NCBI GenBank assembly: GCA_015056575.1
Contig: SVGA01000010.1
Span: forward strand, 1 to 64,000
Length of the DNA: 64,000 bases
Reading direction: 5' to 3'
Source: Butyrivibrio sp.
Lineage (GTDB): Bacteria; Bacillota; Clostridia; Lachnospirales; Lachnospiraceae
The notes beneath the pieces were generated by a model, which searched no databases, was not told the origin of the DNA, and worked only from the letters and a program-made list of their open reading frames with translations. Both the position numbers and the translations under genes were made by a program. Positions 52,108-58,971 of this stretch are shown one piece after another (within the stretch, counting starts at the first letter, position 1; each line of letters opens with the position of its first letter).

Positions 52108-53331
52108 TCACTTAAGGTAATTCCAGGGGCTAACATAAGCTCCGTTAAGTCTGACACCGAAGTGCAGATGATTACCTGTGGATCTTCCGGTGGTTCCCAC
52201 GGCACCGATCTTGGTACCGGCGGTAACATCGGTTCCCTTTGAAACATAGAGGGCCGAACAGTGCATGTAAATGGTGTAGAGTCCGCCTCCATGATTGATC
52301 ATGATGTAATTGCCCATGGTAGAGTTGTAATCCGCCGCAACCACAGTACCGTTGTAAGCAGCCAGTATAGCTGATCCTCCGGGAGCTGCCAGATCGATAC
52401 CGTTGTGCATCTTGGTGATACCAAGAGTGGGATGAACTCTGTTTCCATAGTCATCGGAAATTCTTGTGTAGCCGGGACATGGCCAGGTGAACATGCCTCC
52501 GTCATAGGTATATCTGCTGTAAAGAGCTGCCTTGTCAGCCGCAACCTCTTTTTCCAGGGCTGCGATAGCGGCATTCTCAGCCTTGATCTCCGCCTCATAC
52601 TCAGCAATGGCAGCTTCCTTGTTGGAAATATCAGCCTGAACGCTGTTTAGCTCCTTGCTCTTAGTAGAAAGCAGGGCCTCAAGGTTTGCCTGCTCCTCCT
52701 CACGAACAGCCTTGGTCTCGTCCAGAGTTTCCTTCTCTTCCTCCAATGCCTCTTTTGTCAGCCTGATCAGCTCCGTGGTGGAGATGTACTCGTTGAGCTT
52801 GTTTCTGTCGTAGTCCGAGAGCTTCTCAATGTATTCAGCCTTATTGAGCATGTCGGAGAAATTTCCGGATTGTAAAAGAAGCTCCAGATACAGCATGTCG
52901 CCGCGCTCATACATGAACTTGATGCGTTTTTTCATGGCCTCATACTGGGCCTGCTGAACCGCCTCCGCCTCCCGAAGCTCCTCAGTGGTGATGTCAATCT
53001 GGTTCTCCTTCTCGGCGATCTGCTCTGTGAGCAGGTCAACCTTCTGCTGAATGTCCGTCAGCTGCCCGTCCAACTCCTTGATATAGTTGTTCAGGTCTGA
53101 CTTACTCTTCTCCAGCTCCTTCTTGACCTTCTCCAGATCGGTCTTGGCGTTCTTTAAGCCATCTCGTTCCTTCTTGGCTTCGCTGATCTGTGCTTCCTTG
53201 GCCTTTATACTCTCCTCAGTCGGGGTGGCACTTGCAGTCAGCGACGCATTCGCAAGCATAGAACCCACCATCAAAAGACACAAGAGTATATTAAATATTC
53301 TGTTGATACGTCTTCCCAAAAATCTGTTCAA
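52108..53331 (-). CDS. M23 murein hydrolase with coiled coil (PcsB/EnvC-like)
   Basis: 407 residues. A signal or membrane start (residues 5-35) is followed by a long coiled coil (about 40-265), then an M23 LytM domain (about 290-405). The zinc ligands are intact: HNGIDLA and HLHFGV. This is the architecture of EnvC or PcsB, which are activated by FtsEX; the adjacent ftsE and ftsX strongly support that role in daughter-cell separation. Gap to ftsX is 26 bases. Confidence 0.93.
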   Translation of the reverse strand: MNRFLGRRINRIFNILLCLLMVGSMLANASLTASATPTEESIKAKEAQISEAKKERDGLKNAKTDLEKVKKELEKSKSDLNNYIKELDGQLTDIQQKVDLLTEQIAEKENQIDITTEELREAEAVQQAQYEAMKKRIKFMYERGDMLYLELLLQSGNFSDMLNKAEYIEKLSDYDRNKLNEYISTTELIRLTKEALEEEKETLDETKAVREEEQANLEALLSTKSKELNSVQADISNKEAAIAEYEAEIKAENAAIAALEKEVAADKAALYSRYTYDGGMFTWPCPGYTRISDDYGNRVHPTLGITKMHNGIDLAAPGGSAILAAYNGTVVAADYNSTMGNYIMINHGGGLYTIYMHCSALYVSKGTDVTAGTKIGAVGTTGRSTGNHLHFGVRLNGAYVSPWNYLK

Positions 53332-53357
53332 AATTCAAACGATCCCTTTGCTGTGCT

Positions 53358-54254
53358 TTATACGTGCAGGTGCTTTCTTACAGTTATGAAACTTCCGAAG
53401 AAACCAATGCCGATACCGATGATCAGCGAAATGGGAATCAGGTTATGGTAGACCGTCTCCACCGGCAGGAAATTCAGTAATGAGCTTAGCATCGTGAATC
53501 TGCTGGCAACGTAGGCGATAACATGGGTGTAAACAAAGTAGATGATGATCAGCGGTATGATGGATCCTATAAGACCGATCAGAATACCTTCCACCACAAA
53601 GGGAGCGCGGACAAAAAAGTCCGTGGCGCCGATATACTTCATGATGTTGATCTCATCCTTTCTCACGGCAATACCCATTGTTACGGTATTGCTGATAAGG
53701 AATACGGATACCAGCAAAAGAACTATGATGATCCCGGCTGATATGTATGCTATCAAAAGATTGAGTCCGCTTAAGGTTGTGGCTGTCACCTCGGAGCGGT
53801 TGACCTCTCTGACAACCGTAATGCTCTCTATGTAGGAAACCAGTGCCGGCTGCATTGATACGTCATTTAGATAGATCTGAAGGTTTGCGGAATCCGCAAG
53901 AGGATTCTCCGTAAATCCGTCGGCGTACTCGCCAAGATACTCCTCCTTGAAGCCTTCCCATGCCTCATCGGCTGAGACATAGACTATCTCTCTTACTTCA
54001 GGTCTTTTCTCCAGGTCGCTCTTTACTGCCAGGATCTGTTCCTCGGTGATACCCTCGTTGAAGAAGACGGTTACGGAAACCCCTTCCTCGGCAGTCTTAA
54101 CAACGTTCTGGAAGTTGGTGATTATTGAATAAAACAGTCCGAACAAAAACAGACAGGCGGTTATAGTTGCGATGGACGCCAGTGTATACCATTTATTTCT
54201 GCCTAAATTCTTAAATCCCTGTCCAATGGTGTAAAAGAAACTACTAATCCTCAT
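53358..54254 (-). CDS. ftsX: Cell division protein FtsX
   Basis: 298 residues. Membrane segments near 22-45, 170-192, 220-245 and 265-290 flank a large extracytoplasmic domain (EEGVSVTVFFNEGITEEQILAV). This is the FtsX topology, with the outer domain touching the PcsB-like hydrolase. Its start overlaps the ftsE end by 11 bases. The C-terminal membrane part reads VSVFLISNTVTMGIAVRK. Confidence 0.93.
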   Translation of the reverse strand: MRISSFFYTIGQGFKNLGRNKWYTLASIATITACLFLFGLFYSIITNFQNVVKTAEEGVSVTVFFNEGITEEQILAVKSDLEKRPEVREIVYVSADEAWEGFKEEYLGEYADGFTENPLADSANLQIYLNDVSMQPALVSYIESITVVREVNRSEVTATTLSGLNLLIAYISAGIIIVLLLVSVFLISNTVTMGIAVRKDEINIMKYIGATDFFVRAPFVVEGILIGLIGSIIPLIIIYFVYTHVIAYVASRFTMLSSLLNFLPVETVYHNLIPISLIIGIGIGFFGSFITVRKHLHV

Positions 54255-54984
54255 CGATGTACATACCCTCTTCTTCGTCTTCTATGATGACGCCCTTCTT
54301 CATGGTGATAACACGTTTCTTCATGGCATTAACGATCTCTCTGTTGTGGGTTACCACGATGACCGTTGTACCGTTCTCGTTTATCTGCTCCATGAGTTTC
54401 ATGATCTCCCAGGAATTATTGGGATCCAGGTTACCTGTGGGCTCATCAGCCAGCAGAATAGTGGGCTTGTTAACAAGGGCCCTGGCAAGGGCAACTCTCT
54501 GCTGTTCACCACCGGAAAGCTGATTTATCTTGTTTTTGTATTTACCGGCCAGATTGACCGTGGCCAGTATGGACGGAACGTTACGCTTGATATCTCTTGT
54601 GGGAGTCTGCACAATGCGCTGTGCAAAAGCAACGTTCTCATAGACGTTTCTATCCTTGAGAAGTCTGAAGTCCTGGAATACAATACCCAGGTTCCTTCTG
54701 AACTTGGGAATCTTACTGTGCTTGATCCTCTTTAAGTTGTAGCCGAGGACCGTGATCTCGCCGTCCGTGGGAACCAGTTCCCTAAGGAGCAGTTTGATCA
54801 GGGTTGATTTGCCGGAGCCGCTGTCGCCCACAATGAAAACAAATTCACCCCTTTTGATGTGGAGCGTCACACCGTTTAAGGCGGGCGCTCCCGTTGAATA
54901 TGATTTGGTCACATTCTCCAGCGTGATTATCTCATCGCTGGGAATTTGCCTGCTTGTCCTTCTTCTCCTGTATCCTCTTTCCAT
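54244..54984 (-). CDS. ftsE: Cell division ATP-binding protein FtsE
   Basis: 246 residues from the ATG of MERGYRRRRTSRQIP (54984), placed after AGAGGAGAATT; longer frames run into the structured element upstream. Walker A is GDSGSGKST at 53-61, the ABC signature is LSGGEQQRVALARA, and Walker B is LLADEPTGNLDP. The N-terminus has an unusual basic run of about 15 residues before the family core (EIITLENVTKSYSTGAP). Works with FtsX to control cell-wall hydrolases. Confidence 0.95.
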   Translation of the reverse strand: MERGYRRRRTSRQIPSDEIITLENVTKSYSTGAPALNGVTLHIKRGEFVFIVGDSGSGKSTLIKLLLRELVPTDGEITVLGYNLKRIKHSKIPKFRRNLGIVFQDFRLLKDRNVYENVAFAQRIVQTPTRDIKRNVPSILATVNLAGKYKNKINQLSGGEQQRVALARALVNKPTILLADEPTGNLDPNNSWEIMKLMEQINENGTTVIVVTHNREIVNAMKKRVITMKKGVIIEDEEEGMYIDED

Positions 54985-55006
54985 AATTCTCCTCTGACTA
55001 TAAACA

Positions 55007-55162
55007 AGTGATATACGGATTGCTCCGCTTCGCTTTCGCAATCCTGCATACATTCGGATTCCGCACTATCGTGCTACATCCTCATGTATGTTCGGTCTTC
55101 AAGGTCACATCCACACACATGCAAGCATGCGTGTGAATGTGACTTTGAATCCCTATATCACT
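55007..55162 (-). ncRNA. Multi-hairpin structured element before ftsE
   Basis: A 156-base segment between the end of the PucR-like gene and ftsE. Outer stem: AGTGATATA-C-GGATT (55007-55021) pairs with AATCC-C-TATATCACT (55148-55162), 14 of 15. Inside are GGATTGC/GCAATCC (55017-55044), CATACAT/ATGTATG (55047-55090, with GCAC/GTGC inside), and a 19-pair hairpin (55101-55145). In that hairpin both mismatches become G-U pairs if the minus strand is transcribed. GGATT can pair either in the outer stem or in the first hairpin, so two folds compete. Confidence 0.6.
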
Positions 55163-55165
55163 CAC

Positions 55166-56248
55166 TTATGTGAACCTCTCCATGTACTTCATATATCTTA
55201 CAACCATAAGTGCAATTTTGAAAGTAATGGCATCGTCAAATACCCTAAGGTCAAGACCTGTGCTCTTCTGAAGCTTGTCCAGTCTGTATACGAGAGTGTT
55301 TCTGTGGATAAAGAGCTGTCTTGATGTCTCTGATACATTGAGGCTGTTCTCAAAGAACTTGTCGATGGTGGTAAGAGTCTCCTGATCGAACTCGTCGGGA
55401 TTTCTTCCTCCAAAGATCTCCTTGATGAACATCTTGCAAAGAGGAATGGGAAGCTGATAGATAAGTCTTCCTATGCCCAGCTCACTGTAGCAGATGACCT
55501 TTCTCTCGTCAAAAAAGATCTTGCCGACATCCAGGGCCATCTTAGCCTCCTTGTAGGAGCGGCTCACTTCCTTAATCTCGGAAACCACTGTACCGTACGC
55601 GATCCTGACTCCTGTCAGTCCCTCTTTTTCCAGATTCTGCAGGATATCCTCCGCAACTCTGGTGATCTCGCTGTTCTTGCCAAAGTCGCTGACATCCTTG
55701 ACAACGATAACATTGTCCTCGTCAACCTCTGTGACAAAGTCGGTTCCGTTACCGATGCAGGTTCTTGTGATCTCAAGGGCATTGCTGTCCCTGCCGCTGG
55801 CGCACTCAATGATCATGGCCACTCTCTTGGCATCACTCTGGATATGGAGCTTCTTGGCTCTGCTGTAGATATCTACCAGAAGCAGATTGTCCAGAAGGAG
55901 GTTCTTGATAAAGTTATCCTTGTCAAATCTCTCTTTATAAGCCACAAGCAGGCTCTGGATCTGGTAAGCGATCATCTTGCCCAGCATGTAGTTATTGTCC
56001 CCGCTGCCGGTGCATATAAGGATATACTCCAGCTGCTGCTCATCGTATATCTTGAAATACTGATAGCCCTGAATCTCCTGTGAATCTGCAGGGGACTCTA
56101 CAAAATCCCTTGCCACGGAAGCCACATTGCCAATGTCGTTGGCTGTGGAAGCAACCTCCTTGCCGTCGGTGTCCAGCACACAAAGATCCACATGTGCTAT
56201 GTTCTTGAGTCCGTCGATTGTATTCTGCAAAATCTGATTCGAAATCAT
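55166..56248 (-). CDS. PucR/CdaR-type transcriptional regulator
   Basis: 360 residues. The C-terminal PucR-type helix-turn-helix is clear (FENSLNVSETSRQLFIHRNTLVYRLDKLQKSTGLD), preceded by a GGDEF-like region (VRIAYGTVVSEIKEVSRSYKEAKMALDVG). The N-terminal 130 residues form an unplaced sensor-like region. Members respond to sugar diacids, purines or other metabolites; the ligand cannot be deduced. No clear ribosome site precedes the ATG. A perfect 12-base inverted repeat lies 79 bases upstream (56327-56369), a possible self-regulation site. Confidence 0.88.
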   Translation of the reverse strand: MISNQILQNTIDGLKNIAHVDLCVLDTDGKEVASTANDIGNVASVARDFVESPADSQEIQGYQYFKIYDEQQLEYILICTGSGDNNYMLGKMIAYQIQSLLVAYKERFDKDNFIKNLLLDNLLLVDIYSRAKKLHIQSDAKRVAMIIECASGRDSNALEITRTCIGNGTDFVTEVDEDNVIVVKDVSDFGKNSEITRVAEDILQNLEKEGLTGVRIAYGTVVSEIKEVSRSYKEAKMALDVGKIFFDERKVICYSELGIGRLIYQLPIPLCKMFIKEIFGGRNPDEFDQETLTTIDKFFENSLNVSETSRQLFIHRNTLVYRLDKLQKSTGLDLRVFDDAITFKIALMVVRYMKYMERFT

Positions 56249-56326
56249 GTAGCACTCTTTCTTGCACGGTGTGCATAATATTGATAATAGGATTATGAAA
56301 TAAACCTATTTAACAGTTTAATACAA

Positions 56327-56369
56327 ATGTACAAAAAAATCTACCTTTGGCAAGGCGTTTTTTGTACAT
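56327..56369. promoter_or_regulatory. Perfect 12-base inverted repeat between divergent genes
   Basis: ATGTACAAAAAA (56327-56338) and TTTTTTGTACAT (56358-56369) are exact complements around a 19-base centre that itself holds CCTT/AAGG. It sits in the 261-base gap between the PucR-type regulator and yjfB. It could be an operator for the regulator or a hairpin in an mRNA leader. Confidence 0.45.
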
Positions 56370-56460
56370 TTTTTAAATTTTGTGGTCAAAAGTCACAAAA
56401 AAGAGCCCTCGTTTTTGCCACGGATTGTACCCGATTGGGATTATTTTTTCTAATGTCCCG

Positions 56461-56468
56461 GACGATAT
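56461..56468 (+). promoter_or_regulatory. Candidate sigma-28 -10 element before yjfB
   Basis: GACGATAT, one base from GCCGATAT, 42 bases before the yjfB ATG. The -35 region (TTAT at 56441-56444, 16 bases away) is weak. The yjfB family is under SigD in B. subtilis, which supports the call. Confidence 0.45.
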
Positions 56469-56509
56469 ATAAGATAGGGTGAAATATATTCATACACAAG
56501 GAGGTGCCT

Positions 56510-56698
56510 ATGGATATTCCTGCATTGTCGATGGCATTGTCGCAGAACAAAGTCCTGAACGATTTTGGCGTAGCCATGCTTTCGAAGAGTCTTGATAACC
56601 TGCAGGACATGGGAGAAGCAATGGTTGAGACTATGGATGCTTCTATGGAGTTATCTGTTAACCCGAACCTCGGGGCCAACTTCGATATCAGGATTTAA
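56510..56698 (+). CDS. YjfB-family putative motility protein
   Basis: 62 residues, starting MDIPALSMALSQNKVLNDFG and ending NPNLGANFDIRI. This is the pattern of the small YjfB family, whose members belong to the sigma-D motility regulon of B. subtilis. The AGGAGG lies five bases before the ATG; an in-frame GTG two codons earlier is not used because it overlaps that site. It is a single plus-strand gene with a terminator shared with the convergent cvfB gene. Exact role is unknown. Confidence 0.88.
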   Translation: MDIPALSMALSQNKVLNDFGVAMLSKSLDNLQDMGEAMVETMDASMELSVNPNLGANFDIRI

Positions 56699-56732
56699 GA
56701 CACCATCGCCCGAAAGCGCCCGAAAGGCGCAC

Positions 56733-56767
56733 AAAAAGCCCGCTGCAGTCTCTGCAACGGGCTTTTT
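56733..56767. terminator. Bidirectional terminator between yjfB and cvfB
   Basis: AAAAAGCCCG (56733-56742) and CGGGCTTTTT (56758-56767), with GCAG/CTGC inside. It has A/T tails on both sides and so can serve both convergent genes. Confidence 0.85.
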
Positions 56768-56788
56768 GACATCAGTCTGTCAAATTTA

Positions 56789-57622
56789 TCAGATCCTGAC
56801 TATGGAATCCGATCTTATCTCAATTTTGCCTTCCTTGAGAAGTCTTCCCACAGCTCTTTTGAACTCATTCTTGCTCATGCCGGTTTTCTCCCTGATAAGC
56901 TCGGGGGCTGCTTTGTCGTTAAAGGGAAGGCTTCCGCCGCCCTTCTCAATGAGCTCCATAAGAGCCCTGGCATCTGTGTCCATCTGAAGATAAGCCTTTT
57001 CTCTTATGCTGAGATTTAACTTACCGTCCTCCTTAACGGATACAACTCTCGCAGAAACCGTGTCTCCGATCTTGATGTCCCCGTAGATCTCCTTTTTGGG
57101 GATAAGTCCCGAATAAATATCGTCAACAGCCACAAAGGCGCCAAAGTTGCCGCTCATCTCGTATACGGTACCTGTGACCCTGTCATCCTTCTTGTAAGGA
57201 CTGTTCTGGGAAAGATAGGGATATACATTCATGGTAACGCAAAGACGGTTGCTCTTGTCGATGTAAAGGGCACAGAGCACCTCTTCACCCGGGCTTACCT
57301 TTCTTGTCTGCTGTTTGAAGGGCAAAAGAAGGTCCTTCTCAAGCCCCCAGTCCATGAATGCACCGATCCTGCTCGTATCCTTGACCTTGAGCATTCTCAC
57401 ATCCCCGAGCATTATCTTTGGCTCGTTGGTGGTGGCTATAAGCCTGTCATCCGAATCCTTGTAGATAAAGACTTCGATGCTGCTTCCTATGTCCGTTCCC
57501 GCAGGGACCTGCTTGCCGGGAAGAAGCACCTTTTCCTCATCGCCCTGCTTCTCAGAGAGATATACTCCGAATTCAACCTTTTTTACAACTGTAAGTGTCT
57601 GTTTTTCTCCTAATCTGATCAT
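56789..57622 (-). CDS. cvfB: CvfB-family S1 RNA-binding protein (YitL-like)
   Basis: 277 residues with three S1-type domains and a winged-helix end (TGMSKNEFKRAVGRLLKEGKIEI). Features of CvfB are GVYLSEKQGDEEKVLLPGKQ, IGAFMDWGLEKDLLLPF, and NFGAFVAVDDIYSGLIP. CvfB homologues affect RNA turnover and virulence factors in staphylococci; a general post-transcriptional role is inferred. The start has GGAGGACACT just before the ATG. Confidence 0.93.
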   Translation of the reverse strand: MIRLGEKQTLTVVKKVEFGVYLSEKQGDEEKVLLPGKQVPAGTDIGSSIEVFIYKDSDDRLIATTNEPKIMLGDVRMLKVKDTSRIGAFMDWGLEKDLLLPFKQQTRKVSPGEEVLCALYIDKSNRLCVTMNVYPYLSQNSPYKKDDRVTGTVYEMSGNFGAFVAVDDIYSGLIPKKEIYGDIKIGDTVSARVVSVKEDGKLNLSIREKAYLQMDTDARALMELIEKGGGSLPFNDKAAPELIREKTGMSKNEFKRAVGRLLKEGKIEIRSDSIVRI

Positions 57623-57685
57623 AGTGTCCTCCGTTTCAAAAGAGCCGTCTAAGCTCCGCCTATCGTTGCCTTCATCAGCAACAGT

Positions 57686-58432
57686 TTAAAAGTTAAGTTC
57701 TACCGTACATACGGATTTGCCTTCTGCATCGGTAAGATCCACGATGCGCATCTGTCCACCCGGTTGTCCGCCTTCACCGGAGGGGGCGCTGCCCTCATAA
57801 ACAAGGGGATACAATACGTCCCCAAGAACCGCCTGCTTCTTGTACTCGGCTCTCATGCTTCTGACCTTGCCCTCCAGATCGGAACATGCATCTATAGCCA
57901 TTCTAACATATTGCCCGTTATTAACGTGATTATTGGTATCCAGATGATGCTTCCTAATGATTATCTCGTCGCCCTTTACAGCCTCTGTACCCTCAGGAAC
58001 AGCTATCTTCCTGGCAGCATAATTCATTTCCAGCTTCTCACCCATAGGGTAAGTCTCAAGCATCTCCGGAGTTACCCTGGCGGGAAGGCCCTTTTCGAAA
58101 TTGAAGAGGGTCCACACGGAATTGGCAACCGCAAGCCTCTCCCCGTCTTTGGTATCCATAAAGAAATTTCTAAGGCCGAAGAAGCCCTTCAGTTCATAGG
58201 GCACCGTTCCGATGGTAACGTCCTCGCAAAGTCTCGGGTACCGCATTATCTCAATCTGCCAGGAGACCAACACCCAGGCGATGTTCCTCTTCTTCATGAA
58301 GTCAATATCCGCTACGCCCTCCTGGGTCTGGAAGGTGGAGCAGTCCTGGAAATAGTCTATAAGGGATTCAAGGGTAAGTGTCCCGTCCTTATCAATTTCG
58401 CTGTATCTGATCCTGGAATCAAAGGTGTACAT
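57686..58432 (-). CDS. Acyl-ACP thioesterase (Fat family)
   Basis: 248 residues from the ATG of MYTFDSRIRYSEIDKDG (58432), five bases after AAGGA. A longer open frame to 58723 is spurious, since it runs through the tandem repeat at 58441. Two hotdog-fold halves are visible; the first begins RYSEIDKDGTLTLESLIDYFQDCS and the second carries RKHHLDTNNHVNNGQYVRMA with catalytic His/Asn in NNHVNN. It releases fatty acids from acyl carrier protein. Chain-length preference is unknown. Confidence 0.93.
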   Translation of the reverse strand: MYTFDSRIRYSEIDKDGTLTLESLIDYFQDCSTFQTQEGVADIDFMKKRNIAWVLVSWQIEIMRYPRLCEDVTIGTVPYELKGFFGLRNFFMDTKDGERLAVANSVWTLFNFEKGLPARVTPEMLETYPMGEKLEMNYAARKIAVPEGTEAVKGDEIIIRKHHLDTNNHVNNGQYVRMAIDACSDLEGKVRSMRAEYKKQAVLGDVLYPLVYEGSAPSGEGGQPGGQMRIVDLTDAEGKSVCTVELNF

Positions 58433-58440
58433 AGAAGTCC

Positions 58441-58741
58441 TTTCTGCAAGCATGCACAAACACGCTTCCGCGCAGTTCCGTAATAGCACCCGCGTTATTG
58501 CAGACGCAGACTCGAAAGCTTCGCTTTCTCGTTCGCGTAGCTCGCCATATAGAAACATGTCTTTCTGCATGCAAGCATGCACAGACACGTTTCCGCGCAG
58601 TTCCGTAATAGCACCCGCGTTATTGCAGACGCAAACTCGAAAGCTTCGCTTTCTCGTTCGCGTAGCTCGCCATATAGAAACATGTCTTTCTGCATGCAAG
58701 CATGCACAGGCATGTTTCTGCATGGCTCTGCAATAACGCGG
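58441..58741. repeat. 121-125 bp tandem repeat with hairpins, 2 full and 1 partial copy
   Basis: Copies start at 58441, 58562 and 58687 and are almost identical, the first lacking four bases. Each full copy holds CATGCAAGCATGC-type palindromes, GAAAGC/GCTTTC, and GTAATA/TTATTGC. The third copy is truncated and ends with CTGCAATAACGCGG (58728-58741), the exact inverse of CCGCGTTATTGCAG (58490-58503 and 58615-58628). The array occupies the gap between the tRNA-Gln terminator and the thioesterase start. Open frames across it are not coding, since the period is not a multiple of three. Confidence 0.9.
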
Positions 58742-58746
58742 AAAAA

Positions 58747-58770
58747 GCGAGATTGGATATCCAATCTCGC
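58747..58770 (-). terminator. Terminator of tRNA-Gln, perfect 24-base palindrome
   Basis: GCGAGATTGGAT and ATCCAATCTCGC abut with no loop. On the minus strand they are followed by TTTTTC. It starts seven bases after the tRNA 3' end. Confidence 0.85.
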
Positions 58771-58777
58771 TTAAAAG

Positions 58778-58850
58778 CTGGGCTAGTAGGATTCGAACCT
58801 ACGTAATGACGGAGTCAGAGTCCGTTGCCTTACCGCTTGGCGATAGCCCA
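58778..58850 (-). tRNA. tRNA-Gln (anticodon CTG)
   Basis: The minus-strand sequence begins TGGGCTATCGCCAAGCGG and folds as a full cloverleaf: acceptor TGGGCTA/TAGCCCA with a G discriminator, anticodon stem ACGGA/TCCGT with loop CTCTGAC giving anticodon CTG, and TPsiC arm GTAGG-TTCGAAT-CCTAC. No CCA is encoded. It has its own consensus promoter and terminator. Confidence 0.95.
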
Positions 58851-58863
58851 CCGACAAGATTGT

Positions 58864-58892
58864 ATTATACGTAATGTTTTTATTAATTGCAA
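58864..58892 (-). promoter_or_regulatory. Consensus promoter of tRNA-Gln
   Basis: On the minus strand TTGCAA (58887-58892), 17 bases, TATAAT (58864-58869). The start would be about seven bases before the mature tRNA. Confidence 0.85.
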
Positions 58893-58911
58893 GTACTTTT
58901 TCAAAATTTTT

Positions 58912-58955
58912 ATAAAAAATAAATCCACTCTCAAACCGGCGGGGTCTGAGAGTGG
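58912..58955 (-). terminator. Terminator after the glutamine synthetase gene
   Basis: CCACTCTCA (58925-58933) pairs with TGAGAGTGG (58947-58955). On the minus strand it is followed by ATTTATTTTTT. Confidence 0.8.
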
Positions 58956-58971
58956 GATAAAACGCTTAAAA

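Noticed and set aside
58433-58723. 97-residue N-terminal extension of the thioesterase
   Set aside because: It reads through the tandem repeats. The ATG at 58432 has a ribosome site and begins at the family N-terminus.
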